Positions 56,387-64,000 of a stretch of 64,000 nucleotides of DNA are shown here, piece by piece (position 1 is the stretch's first letter; each line of letters starts with the position of its first letter). Below the pieces are notes generated by a model. It did no database searches and was not told the origin of the DNA. It saw nothing but the letters and a program-made list of their open reading frames with translations. A program made the position numbers and the translations under genes. The stretch is from the NCBI RefSeq assembly GCF_003439125.1, contig NZ_QSUU01000001.1, forward strand, positions 121,889-185,888, written 5' to 3'. The stretch is from Collinsella sp. OM04-5 (GTDB lineage: Bacteria > Actinomycetota > Coriobacteriia > Coriobacteriales > Coriobacteriaceae).

Positions 56387-56422
56387 GACCGCTGGCGCTG
56401 CCCCCGCGCCGGCGGTCTTTTT
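56387..56422 (+). terminator. Intrinsic terminator
   Basis: GACCGCTGGCGC (56387-56398) and GCGCCGGCGGTC (56406-56417) pair with one wobble, followed by TTTTT. Confidence 0.9.
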
Positions 56423-56465
56423 CTGCCGATAGGCCATAAAAGTGCAAGCATTTGCGGAGAGCCTG

Positions 56466-56494
56466 TTGACGATAGTCAAAACTCGGACTAATCT
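56466..56494 (+). promoter_or_regulatory. Promoter of the marR-ABC exporter operon
   Basis: TTGACG (56466-56471), 17 bases, TAATCT (56489-56494), 47 bases before marR. This is the best promoter match in the window. Confidence 0.75.
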
Positions 56495-56522
56495 AGAGAT
56501 ATAAATTGGTCAAAAATCGGAC
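56475..56522 (+). promoter_or_regulatory. Direct repeat overlapping the marR promoter (candidate operator)
   Basis: GTCAAAACTCGGAC (56475-56488) recurs as GTCAAAAATCGGAC (56509-56522), 34 bases apart and differing at one position. The first copy fills the -35 to -10 spacer, an ideal place for repression. Confidence 0.6.
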
Positions 56523-56540
56523 AATCGAATGGTGGGATAG

Positions 56541-57041
56541 ATGAATAGTGCGGTTACGCTGGTCGATTTCGACCGGTTGCTCAATGGACTCGACCATATT
56601 TATTCGGAGTTCTCGCGCGCCTGCGGTCTTTCGGACTGCGCTTACTGGATGCTCGTCGATACCAGCACGGCGGGCGGCAGCGTCGCCGTAAGCCGTCTGA
56701 CAAGCGAATGGTTCTACAGCAAACAGACCATCAACTCGGCAATTAAAACCTTGAAGGCGCGGGGTTTCGCCACGCTGGAGTTTGCCGAAGGCAGTCGCAA
56801 GAACAAGGTTGTGTGCCTGACCAAAGAGGGTAGGCAATTTGCTGAGCGCTATGCGTTGCCGGCACTTAAGGCCGAACAGCGAGCATTTTGCGCGCTTGAG
56901 CCGTGTGAGCAACGCGAGATTATGCGCTTGATCGGCAAATTCTCCCAGGTGCTCGATGAGGAGTGCGAGACATTTAAGCAGCAGGTGGCAGCTGCAAGCC
57001 AGACGCAGGATCAATGTGAGGGGGAGTCGTGCGACTGTTAA
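56541..57041 (+). CDS. MarR-family transcriptional regulator
   Basis: A 166-residue winged-helix regulator. The HTH is VSRLTSEWFYSKQTINSAIKTL, followed by the wing ARGFATLEFAEGSRKNKVVCLT. MarR proteins usually repress export genes until a toxic ligand binds, and two ABC exporter genes follow directly. The C-terminus is cysteine-rich (EGESCDC), which might allow redox sensing. The stop overlaps the start of the first exporter gene. Confidence 0.9.
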   Translation: MNSAVTLVDFDRLLNGLDHIYSEFSRACGLSDCAYWMLVDTSTAGGSVAVSRLTSEWFYSKQTINSAIKTLKARGFATLEFAEGSRKNKVVCLTKEGRQFAERYALPALKAEQRAFCALEPCEQREIMRLIGKFSQVLDEECETFKQQVAAASQTQDQCEGESCDC

Positions 57042-58765
57042 TGAGGTTTCTGAAGCCCTATCGAGGGCTTGTCGCAGTGACGCTGCTGGTGCTGCTGGTT
57101 GATAACGTCGGCACGCTGTTGGTTCCCACGATGCTGGCGAACATGGTCAACACCGGCATCACCACGGGCGATGTCGACTACATCCTGCGCAACGGCCTCT
57201 ACATGCTTATCGCGACCGGCATGGCCAGCGGCGGCGCGGTGCTGGGCTGCTATCTTTCGGCGCGCTTGGCCGCCAACGTGGCCTGCGATATCCGCAATGC
57301 CGTGTACGACAAGTCGCTCGAGCTCGCGGCCAGCGACTTTGAGCGCTTTGGCACCGGATCGATGATCACGCGCTCGCTCAACGACATCAACGTGATTCAG
57401 CAGGCGATTCTGCAGACCATTCAGCTGGTGCTGCCCGTGCCGTTTTTGGCTGTGGCGGGCATCATCTTCGCCTGGTTTATCGATCCTGCCATGGGCACGC
57501 TTCTGGGCGTCGTGGTTGCGATTGTGCTGGTGGCGGCGGTCTTTACGGTTGCCAACGCGGCTCCGATCTTTATGCGCTTGCAGAGCTTTATCGACCGCAT
57601 GAACGTGGTGCTGCGCGAAAACATCGTGGGCGTGCGCGTCATCCGTGCGTTTAACAAGGAGCGTCACGAGGAGCGGCGCCTGGACGAGGTGTTCAGCGAC
57701 TACGCCGCCAACGCCATCAAAGTCAACCACCTGTTTGTGGGCCTCGACAGCTCAAGCTTCTTTTTGATGAACATCGCCGAGGTAGCGGTGCTGTGGGTTG
57801 GCGGCAACCGCGTGGGCGCCCACGCCATGCAGATCGCGAGCATCTCGGCGGTGCTGGAATATGCGCTCCTGATCCTGTTCTTTGTGATGATGGCGCAGAT
57901 GGTAGTGCTGACGCTGCCGCGCGCCGCGGCGTGCCTGAACCGTGCGCAGCAGGTGTTGGAGATTGAGCCGAGCATCGTGGACGGCGAGCGTACGCTGGGT
58001 GACGGGGCGCCTGCCTCCGGGGGCGATGCGGATGTGGTCGCTGAGTTCGATCACATGTCGTTTCGTTTTGACGATGCCGATGAGGACACCCTGTGCGACC
58101 TGAGCTTTGCCTGTCGTCGCGGTCAGACGACCGCGATTGTGGGCTCGACGGGCTCGGGCAAGTCGACGGTGGCAAAGCTTCTGCTGCGTTTTCACGATGC
58201 CACCAAGGGTGCCATTCGCCTGGACGGCGTCGACCTGCGCGAGCTTTCGCAAGACGAGATTCGCGGGCGCATTGCCTACGTCCCGCAGAAGGCATGGCTG
58301 TTCTCGGGCACCGTGGCAAGCAATTTGCGCTTTGGCAACGAAGACGCGACCGAGGCCGATATGCTCCACGCGCTCCAGGTTGCCCAGAGCACCTTTGTAC
58401 TCGATCAACCGCAGGGGCTCGACACTCCGGTGGCGCAGGGCGGTACGAACTTTTCGGGCGGCCAGCGCCAGCGTTTGGCAATCGCCCGCGCACTCATGAA
58501 GCGCGCCGACCTGTATATCTTCGACGACAGTTTTTCGGCCCTGGACTTTAAGACCGATGCGGCCCTGCGCCATGCGCTGCAGGACGAGACGCGCGACGCC
58601 GCGGTGCTCATCATCGCGCAGCGCATCTCGACGATTCTGCACGCCGACCAGATTGTCGTGCTCAAGGATGGCGAGGTCGTGGGCCTGGGCACGCATGGCG
58701 AGCTTATGGAAACCTGCGAGGTGTACCGCGCCATCGCGGAATCGCAGATGAAGGGAGGTGAGTAG
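57029..58765 (+). CDS. Heterodimeric ABC exporter, subunit with degenerate Walker B
   Basis: A 578-residue half-exporter with six transmembrane helices (residues 1-310) and an ATPase domain. Walker A GSTGSGKST (about 372-380) and the signature FSGGQRQRLAIARAL are normal, but Walker B reads YIFDDSFSALD, with serine where the catalytic glutamate belongs. That is typical of one partner in heterodimeric multidrug exporters such as TM287/288 or BmrCD. The start is GTG 57029, 12 bases inside marR, after GAGGGGGAG. Confidence 0.92.
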   Translation: MRLLMRFLKPYRGLVAVTLLVLLVDNVGTLLVPTMLANMVNTGITTGDVDYILRNGLYMLIATGMASGGAVLGCYLSARLAANVACDIRNAVYDKSLELAASDFERFGTGSMITRSLNDINVIQQAILQTIQLVLPVPFLAVAGIIFAWFIDPAMGTLLGVVVAIVLVAAVFTVANAAPIFMRLQSFIDRMNVVLRENIVGVRVIRAFNKERHEERRLDEVFSDYAANAIKVNHLFVGLDSSSFFLMNIAEVAVLWVGGNRVGAHAMQIASISAVLEYALLILFFVMMAQMVVLTLPRAAACLNRAQQVLEIEPSIVDGERTLGDGAPASGGDADVVAEFDHMSFRFDDADEDTLCDLSFACRRGQTTAIVGSTGSGKSTVAKLLLRFHDATKGAIRLDGVDLRELSQDEIRGRIAYVPQKAWLFSGTVASNLRFGNEDATEADMLHALQVAQSTFVLDQPQGLDTPVAQGGTNFSGGQRQRLAIARALMKRADLYIFDDSFSALDFKTDAALRHALQDETRDAAVLIIAQRISTILHADQIVVLKDGEVVGLGTHGELMETCEVYRAIAESQMKGGE

Positions 58766-58766
58766 C

Positions 58767-60773
58767 ATGACCGAGGAGCTCGAGAAGCAGGGCGGCGTTG
58801 ATGACGCCGTTGCCGCGGGGCTGGTCGAGGAAACGGCTGTCACGTCGACCGAGCTGGATGACGCCGCCAAGGCTGCAGTCGAGCGCGAGGCTCGCCGCCA
58901 AGCGCTCTACGAGGAAAACGAGCGTGCCGAGGACGAGCGTGCCCGCGCCGAGGCAGAGCGTATGCGCGACGTGGACGACGAAGAAGAGGGCGAGACGCCC
59001 CGGGATACCTGGGCGACGGTGCGCCGCCTGTGGAGCGAGGCCGTCGGCGACCATTGGCGCTTCTACATCGTGTTTGCGAGCATTGTGTTCTATGTTATCT
59101 TTAACACCGCTGCACCGGCATATAGCGCCCGCGTGATCGATGAGCTGTGGGGCCACATTCAGGTGGCGTTTGCCAACGGAACCACCTTCAACATCACCTG
59201 GGAGAACTGCGGCAAGACCATCTTCGTCTACTTTATGATCTGGACTGCCGCTGCCTCGTTCTATGCGCTCCAGAGCTTTTTGATGTCGAGCGTGGCCGAA
59301 CGCCTCAACCTGCGTCTACGCAACCGCATCGCACAAAAGCTCAACCGTCTGCCGCTTGCCTTCTTTGACGCGCATCGTCCCGGTGAGGTCGTCAGCCGTG
59401 CGACCAACGACTTGGACAAGATGTCCGAGAGCATGCAGCGCGGATTGCTGCAGCTGCTTGTGTCGATCGGCACCGTGGTGGGCGCCGTGGGCGTGATGTT
59501 CGTGTTTAGCGTGCCGCTTACGCTAGTCTTTTTGTTCTTTACGGCGTTGTCGCTGCTGGTGACCAAGGTGGTTTCGCGCCGTACGCATGATGTGACGGGC
59601 GAGCGTCAGGAGTGGGTGTCCAAAATCACGAGCGCGGTCGAGGAAGGCTATTCGGGCCGTTTGGTGATTCGCGCATTCAACCGCGAGCACCAGAGCTCTG
59701 CCGAGGTGCACGAGGCCTCGGGCGAGCTGGCGCGCGTGAGCACCAAGGCCGACTTTATGATCAACGCCGTCGGACCCGCGGTTCGCTTTATTGGTCGCCT
59801 GGCGCAGATTGTGATTGCGCTCGTGGGCTGCAGCATGCTGGTCGCCGGTCACATGACCGTCGGCGTGTTCCAGGCGTTCTTCCAGTTTATCTACGAGGCG
59901 TCCGAACCCATGACGCAGCTGTCGTTCACTTTTAACTCGCTGCAGAGCGCGCTGGCGAGTGCGGAGCGCGTTTTCGACCTGCTTGATGAGCCCGAGATAG
60001 AGGCCGATCCGCTGCCGGACGAGGCCGCCAAGCTGCCGGGTCGCATTGAGGGCCGCGTCGCTTTTGAGCACGTGCGCTTTGGCTATGCGCCCGACAAGCC
60101 GCTCATGCGCGACGTGTCGTTTACCGCCGAGCCGGGCCAGAAGATTGCCGTGGTGGGAACCACGGGCGCAGGCAAGACGACGCTCATCAACCTGCTCATG
60201 CGCTTCTACGAGATTGACGGCGGGCGTATTACGCTCGACGGCGTGGATACGAGCCGCATGGATCGCGGCGAGCTGCGACAGCAGTTTGGCATGGTGCTAC
60301 AGGACGCCTGGCTGTTCGACGGCACGATTGCCGAGAACATCGCCTACGGCTGCCCCGAGGCAACGCGCGAGGAGATTGTTGCGGCCGCTCGCGCCGCCCA
60401 GGTCGACTTCTTTGTGCGCACCATGCCTCAGGGCTACGACACGCGCGTAGCCAACGATGCCGAAAGCATCAGCCAGGGCCAGCGTCAGCTGCTGACCATC
60501 GCACGCGTGCTGCTCAACAACCCGGCGATTCTCATCCTGGACGAGGCGACCTCAAGTGTGGACACGCGCACCGAGCTTGCTATCGGCCGCGCCATGGACG
60601 CGCTCATGCGCGGGCGCACGAGCTTTGTGATCGCGCATCGCCTGTCGACGATCGTGGACGCCGACCTGATCTTGGTCATGGATCACGGCAACATTATCGA
60701 GCAAGGCACGCATAAGGAACTGCTGGCTGCCGAGGGTGCTTACGCCGACCTCTATCTGAGTCAGTTCGCATAA
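58767..60773 (+). CDS. Heterodimeric ABC exporter, catalytic subunit
   Basis: A 668-residue half-exporter. An extra N-terminal 85 residues are acidic and probably coiled (KAAVEREARRQALYEENER). Six helices follow, then an ATPase with Walker A GTTGAGKTT (about 464-472) and intact Walker B ILILDEATSSVD, but a weakened signature ISQGQRQLL in place of LSGGQ. Combined with its partner, one ATP site is complete and one is degenerate. ATG 58767 follows GGAGGT and starts one base after the partner's stop. The likely substrates are drugs, lipids or peptides. Confidence 0.92.
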   Translation: MTEELEKQGGVDDAVAAGLVEETAVTSTELDDAAKAAVEREARRQALYEENERAEDERARAEAERMRDVDDEEEGETPRDTWATVRRLWSEAVGDHWRFYIVFASIVFYVIFNTAAPAYSARVIDELWGHIQVAFANGTTFNITWENCGKTIFVYFMIWTAAASFYALQSFLMSSVAERLNLRLRNRIAQKLNRLPLAFFDAHRPGEVVSRATNDLDKMSESMQRGLLQLLVSIGTVVGAVGVMFVFSVPLTLVFLFFTALSLLVTKVVSRRTHDVTGERQEWVSKITSAVEEGYSGRLVIRAFNREHQSSAEVHEASGELARVSTKADFMINAVGPAVRFIGRLAQIVIALVGCSMLVAGHMTVGVFQAFFQFIYEASEPMTQLSFTFNSLQSALASAERVFDLLDEPEIEADPLPDEAAKLPGRIEGRVAFEHVRFGYAPDKPLMRDVSFTAEPGQKIAVVGTTGAGKTTLINLLMRFYEIDGGRITLDGVDTSRMDRGELRQQFGMVLQDAWLFDGTIAENIAYGCPEATREEIVAAARAAQVDFFVRTMPQGYDTRVANDAESISQGQRQLLTIARVLLNNPAILILDEATSSVDTRTELAIGRAMDALMRGRTSFVIAHRLSTIVDADLILVMDHGNIIEQGTHKELLAAEGAYADLYLSQFA

Positions 60774-60803
60774 TGTGACAAAGGGACAGTCCCGCATGTC
60801 ACA
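60774..60803. repeat. Small hairpin with GGGACAG loop
   Basis: TGTGAC (60774-60779) and GTCACA (60798-60803) flank AAAGGGACAGTCCCGCAT, which itself contains GGGAC/GTCCC. It touches the exporter stop codon. Confidence 0.5.
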
Positions 60804-60814
60804 TCAAAAGGAAT

Positions 60815-60849
60815 GGCGCGCCGGGGATTGATTCCCTGGCGCGCCTTTT
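60815..60849. terminator. Exporter operon terminator
   Basis: GGCGCGCC-G-GGGA and TCCC-T-GGCGCGCC form a 12-bp stem with a one-base mismatch, then TTTTG. It is shared with the convergent cysE gene. Confidence 0.8.
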
Positions 60850-60886
60850 GCGTCGGTGCCGATATTGTTTTGTGCCGCTTGCGTTC

Positions 60887-61591
60887 CTAACGTTCGTCCA
60901 TGAGCTTGGCGACGAGGGCCTTGAGCTCGGCCACCTCTCGCTCGAGTTCTTTGACGCGGCGGGCATTCTCGGTGATGCCCTGGCGGTTGAGGGCACTCTG
61001 CTCGGCGGCGTCATCGGGCATGTACTCGCGATGCTGCTTGGCGTCGAAACTCTCCTCGAACACACGGCAGCCGTTGCGCTTGATGATGCGTCCTGGCACG
61101 CCCACGACGGTGCAGTTGTCGGGCACGTCCTTGACGACAACCGAGTTGCCGCCGATTTTGACGTTGTTGCCGATGCGGATGTTGCCGAGCACCTTGGCGC
61201 CTGTGCCCACGGTGACGTTGTTGCCCAGGGTGGGGTGGCGTTTGCCGGTCTCGTTGCCGGTACCGCCGAGCGTGACGCCCTGGTAGAGCACGCAGTTGTC
61301 GCCCACGATGGTGGTCTCGCCGATGACGACGCCCATGGCATGGTCGATAAAGAAGTGCTTGCCGATCTGTGCGGCGGGATGAATCTCGACGCCGGTGATG
61401 TGGCGGGTGATTTGCGAGAGCACGCGGGCGAGCGAGCGATGACCGTGCTCCCAGAGCCAGTGCTCGGGCACGTGGTTCCACTTGGCGTGCAGGCCAGGAT
61501 AGGAAAGGAAGATGACTAGACCGTTTTGCGCGGCGGGATCCTGCGCTTGGACGGTCTTGATGTCCTCGCGAATGGTATTGATAAAGCTCAC
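60887..61591 (-). CDS. cysE: Serine O-acetyltransferase
   Basis: A 234-residue hexapeptide-repeat acetyltransferase that makes O-acetylserine for cysteine synthesis. [19 protein letters not shown] carries the active-site Asp-His pair, and [15 protein letters not shown] is the acetyl-CoA loop. The last 35 residues are a predicted coiled coil ([20 protein letters not shown]), an unusual tail. The start is GTG 61591, set by GGGAGG; the frame upstream is open but not conserved. Confidence 0.9.
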   Translation of the reverse strand: MSFINTIREDIKTVQAQDPAAQNGLVIFLSYPGLHAKWNHVPEHWLWEHGHRSLARVLSQITRHITGVEIHPAAQIGKHFFIDHAMGVVIGETTIVGDNCVLYQGVTLGGTGNETGKRHPTLGNNVTVGTGAKVLGNIRIGNNVKIGGNSVVVKDVPDNCTVVGVPGRIIKRNGCRVFEESFDAKQHREYMPDDAAEQSALNRQGITENARRVKELEREVAELKALVAKLMDER

Positions 61592-61814
61592 CGGCCGCCC
61601 TCCCTTAGCGCCATGGCAATGCGATTCAATAAAGTATAGCGATTCGCTAGGGATTAGGAAGGACAATCTTGGCGGCATTGCGCAACAGGTGTCAGTTATG
61701 CAAACTTGCTGGTAATGGGGTCATGCTTTTGTGGGGTTGCGCACGAGGGGGCGCCGCAACCGTATACTGGTCAACTTGGACGTATCCGCGCCCACAACTG
61801 AGAGGTTTTACTTC

Positions 61815-62462
61815 ATGGGTTTCATCAATTTTATCGCCGAGCTGCTCAAAGACCCGCGCACCGCGATTGCCAGCTGGATCGCCGCCGGCCCGCTTATGGC
61901 CTACGGCTGCGTGTTCCTGATCATCTTTATCGAGACGGGCGTGGTGTTCTTCCCGTTCCTTCCCGGCGACTCGCTGCTGTTTGCCTCGGGTTTCTTTGCC
62001 CACAACGGCGGCTTTAACATCGTGGCTCTGCTGGCCGTCGCATGGACGGCTGCCATCTTGGGCGATCAGTGCAACTTTATGATCGGTCATTTCTTTGGCC
62101 AAAAGATCATCGCCTCGGGCAAGGTGAAGGCCATGACGCCCGAGCGAATCAAAAAGTCCGAGGACTTCCTGGACAAGTGGGGCCACCTGGCCATCTTCCT
62201 GGGTCGCTTCTTCCCGTTTATCCGCACCTTTGTGCCTTTCATCGCCGGCATGGGCGGCATGCACTGGCGCAACTTTGTCATCTTTAACGTGCTGGGCGGC
62301 ATTACCTGGTCGACGGTCTTTACGCTGTTGGGCTACTTCTTTGGCGGCATTCCCTTTGTGCAGGAGCACTTTGAGCTGCTGATTATCGGCATCGTCGCCG
62401 TGTCGATCATCCCGACCGTGGTCGGTCTGGTTAAGGCTAAGCTGGGCAAAAAGAACGCGTAG
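61815..62462 (+). CDS. DedA/VTT-family membrane protein
   Basis: A 215-residue integral membrane protein with about five helices. The DedA pattern FFPFLPGDSLLF, GDQCNFMIGHFFG and FLGRFFPFIRTFVPFIAGMGGM is complete, including the arginines thought to matter for proton-coupled lipid flipping. Members support envelope homeostasis and undecaprenyl-phosphate or phosphatidylethanolamine recycling. ATG 61815 is preceded by GAGG. Single-gene unit with its own terminator. Confidence 0.93.
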   Translation: MGFINFIAELLKDPRTAIASWIAAGPLMAYGCVFLIIFIETGVVFFPFLPGDSLLFASGFFAHNGGFNIVALLAVAWTAAILGDQCNFMIGHFFGQKIIASGKVKAMTPERIKKSEDFLDKWGHLAIFLGRFFPFIRTFVPFIAGMGGMHWRNFVIFNVLGGITWSTVFTLLGYFFGGIPFVQEHFELLIIGIVAVSIIPTVVGLVKAKLGKKNA

Positions 62463-62492
62463 CTCGAGCCAGCGCGCAAACCGTGCCGTTGA

Positions 62493-62523
62493 GGCCCGTC
62501 ACCCTTTACGGTGGCGGGCCTTT
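62493..62523 (+). terminator. dedA terminator
   Basis: GGCCCGTCACC (62493-62503) and GGTGGCGGGCC (62510-62520) pair with one wobble, then TTT. Confidence 0.75.
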
Positions 62524-62750
62524 CTGCTTCGGTCAAATGAAAATACTTTACTTAGTTAAAGAAAAACGTTTTATCCGATGCGTGTGCGGAGTACAATCTC
62601 GTGCATGCGAATCGACGTGTCATCGGCTTCGATGTCGTCCGCGTGTCCCGTCCGGCTCTACGCTCCGGGCGTGTGACGTTGCGACGCGGTCGGCCCCGGT
62701 CCTTGCGTGCGGGTTCGCGAGTATGCAACTGTGTATGTAAGGAGCGACAT
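62524..62750 (+). promoter_or_regulatory. ilvE upstream region
   Basis: A -10-like TACAAT (62592-62597) has only a weak TTTTAT (62569-62574) 17 bases upstream. About 150 bases of GC-rich leader follow. I see no T-box and no convincing leucine/valine-rich leader peptide. TAAGGAG precedes ilvE. Confidence 0.4.
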
Positions 62751-63803
62751 ATGACTGTCGAGAAGAAGGATATCGATTGGGGTAGCCTCGGCTTTGGCTA
62801 CATGAAGACCGATTACAGCTACGAGGCTCATTGGAAGGATGGCGAGTGGGACGAGGGTGGCCTGACCACCGACCACACCCTGCATGTCTCCGAGTGCGGT
62901 GGTATCTTCCACTACTGCCAGGAGGTCTTTGAGGGCCTGAAGGCCTACACCGCCGAGGACGGCAGCATCGTCTGTTTCCGTCCCGACATGAACGCTGAGC
63001 GTATGTACAACTCTGCGCAGCGCCTCGAGATGCCCCCGTTCCCCAAGGACAAGTTTGTTGAGGCCGTCAAGCAGGTCGTCTCTGCCAACGCCGCATGGGT
63101 TCCGCCCTTCGGCTCTGGCGCAACCCTGTATGTGCGTCCGTTTATGATCGGCTCCGGTGACGTAATCGGCGTGGCTCCCGCTCCTGAGTACACGTTCCGC
63201 ATTCTCGTGACCCCGGTCGGTCCGTACTTTAAGGGCGGCCTTAAGCCCGTCAAGCTGCGCGTTTCCGAGTACGACCGCGCCGCACCGCACGGCACCGGCA
63301 ACATCAAGGCCGGCCTGAACTACGCCATGTCCCTTAAACCCACGATGGAGGCCCATCGCGAGGGTTATGCCGAGAACCTGTATCTCGACTCCGAGTCCCG
63401 CACCTATGTCGAGGAGACCGGCGGCGCCAACGTGCTGTTCGTGAAGGAGGACGGCACCCTCGTCGTTCCGCAGTCGCACACCGACTCCATCCTGCCCTCT
63501 ATCACCCGTCGTTCGCTCGTTCAGGTTGCTCAGGACCTGGGCATTACCGTCGACCAGCGTCCCGTCGAGTGGGCCGAGGTCAAGGCCGGTACCTTTGTCG
63601 AGTGCGGCCTGTGCGGCACCGCTGCCGTTATCTCCCCGGTCGGCGAGATCGACAACAAGGTTTACGGCGCCGACGAGACCGTGACCTTCCCGGCTGGCTA
63701 CACCGAGATCGGCCCTGTGATGAAGAAGCTTCGCGAGACCCTGACTGGTATCCAGTCTGGTGCTGTTGAAGATAAGCACAACTGGGTTTACACCGTCGCG
63801 TAA
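62751..63803 (+). CDS. ilvE: Branched-chain amino acid aminotransferase
   Basis: A 350-residue fold-type IV PLP enzyme catalysing the last step of leucine, isoleucine and valine synthesis and the first step of their breakdown. The conserved parts are GFGYMKTDY, QEVFEGLKAY, the catalytic-lysine region TGNIKAGLNYA, EETGGANVLFV and ECGLCGTAAVISPVG. The length fits the long IlvE type of Actinobacteria and Firmicutes. The start at 62751 is set by AAGGAG; an upstream ATG in frame has no site. Confidence 0.95.
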   Translation: MTVEKKDIDWGSLGFGYMKTDYSYEAHWKDGEWDEGGLTTDHTLHVSECGGIFHYCQEVFEGLKAYTAEDGSIVCFRPDMNAERMYNSAQRLEMPPFPKDKFVEAVKQVVSANAAWVPPFGSGATLYVRPFMIGSGDVIGVAPAPEYTFRILVTPVGPYFKGGLKPVKLRVSEYDRAAPHGTGNIKAGLNYAMSLKPTMEAHREGYAENLYLDSESRTYVEETGGANVLFVKEDGTLVVPQSHTDSILPSITRRSLVQVAQDLGITVDQRPVEWAEVKAGTFVECGLCGTAAVISPVGEIDNKVYGADETVTFPAGYTEIGPVMKKLRETLTGIQSGAVEDKHNWVYTVA

Positions 63804-63819
63804 GCTGCCATAGCTGTTC

Positions 63820-63944
63820 GGCCCGAGGGCAACCTTCCTTTCCGGCGCGTCCTCGGACATGAAAGAACCTCCGCTGCGCACTTCGTGCGGCGGAGGTTCT
63901 TTCGTCCTGCGGAGTGCGCCGGAAAGGAAGGTTGCCCTCGGGCC
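63820..63944. repeat. 125-bp nested palindrome after ilvE
   Basis: Outer arms 63820-63848 and 63916-63944 are a perfect 29-bp inverted repeat. Inside is a second perfect 14-bp stem GAAAGAACCTCCGC (63861-63874) with GCGGAGGTTCTTTC (63890-63903), tipped by CGCAC-TTC-GTGCG. It begins 17 bases after the ilvE stop. The remaining 56 bases of the window hold nothing I can identify. Confidence 0.9.
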
Positions 63945-64000
63945 TGCGTTACCTCGGCGCCGCCGTTACGGGCAATATAGATCTGAATTAAAGATGGCGC

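Noticed and set aside
62605..62676. Possible 23-codon leader peptide before ilvE
   Set aside because: It has no ribosome-binding site, is rich in Ser rather than Leu/Ile/Val, and no attenuator hairpin follows.

Overview
The window is a chromosomal segment of a high-G+C actinobacterium of the class Coriobacteriia. The 16S gene, the split-transketolase and PTS gene content and the overall codon style look like a human-gut Collinsella. That genus call is from recognition, not from an alignment. Most of the DNA is ordinary core genome with short intergenic gaps. I see no phage, plasmid, insertion sequence or CRISPR array.

Layout. 1-4250: end of a branched-chain amino acid ABC transporter (livG partial, livF), cutC, a GalT/HIT-like protein and a BASS-family transporter. 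4500-12000: an unusual RecJ nuclease fused to a RecQ-like helicase, a bifunctional Rel (p)ppGpp enzyme, an MBL hydrolase and fructose-bisphosphate aldolase. 12300-15600: a transglutaminase-like protein, tRNA-Leu(CAA) with a duplicated 3' end, and infC-rpmI-rplT behind an attenuator-like leader, with infC probably starting at AUA. 16092-21232: a complete 16S-23S-5S operon without spacer tRNAs. 21300-27900: a small AT-rich patch, hsp20, yycJ and tilS-hpt-ftsH. 28000-37900: an aminotransferase, a PHP phosphatase, an rRNA methyltransferase, a three-gene polar amino acid ABC transporter, a divergent EF-G paralogue that has lost GTPase motifs, and a secreted nuclease. 38000-45500: a LacI regulator divergent from a six-gene sugar operon (PTS IIBC, GatZ-like, transaldolase, split transketolase, PTS IIA). 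45800-55200: larE, a HAD hydrolase, a second LacI regulator, glmS, a GntR regulator divergent from a YeiH-type transporter, and a degenerate sigma-54-activator-like regulator. 55250-64000: a nitroreductase, a MarR-controlled heterodimeric ABC exporter, cysE, a DedA protein and ilvE.

The most unusual signal is between the genes. Nearly every intergenic gap holds one or more strong palindromes. Three architectural classes recur with mostly unrelated sequences: large nested palindromes (long outer arms enclosing a second hairpin), short hairpins whose loop or stem carries a GGGACAG/CTGTCCC core, and two sites where arms interleave as A-B-A'-B', which would fold as RNA pseudoknots. Some are plausible intrinsic terminators. 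Others sit inside operons or between divergent genes, where termination does not explain them.

Functionally, the sugar operon is self-contained: uptake and phosphorylation by the PTS, then aldolase/transaldolase/transketolase carbon shuffling under a LacI repressor. Its substrate cannot be read from the sequence.
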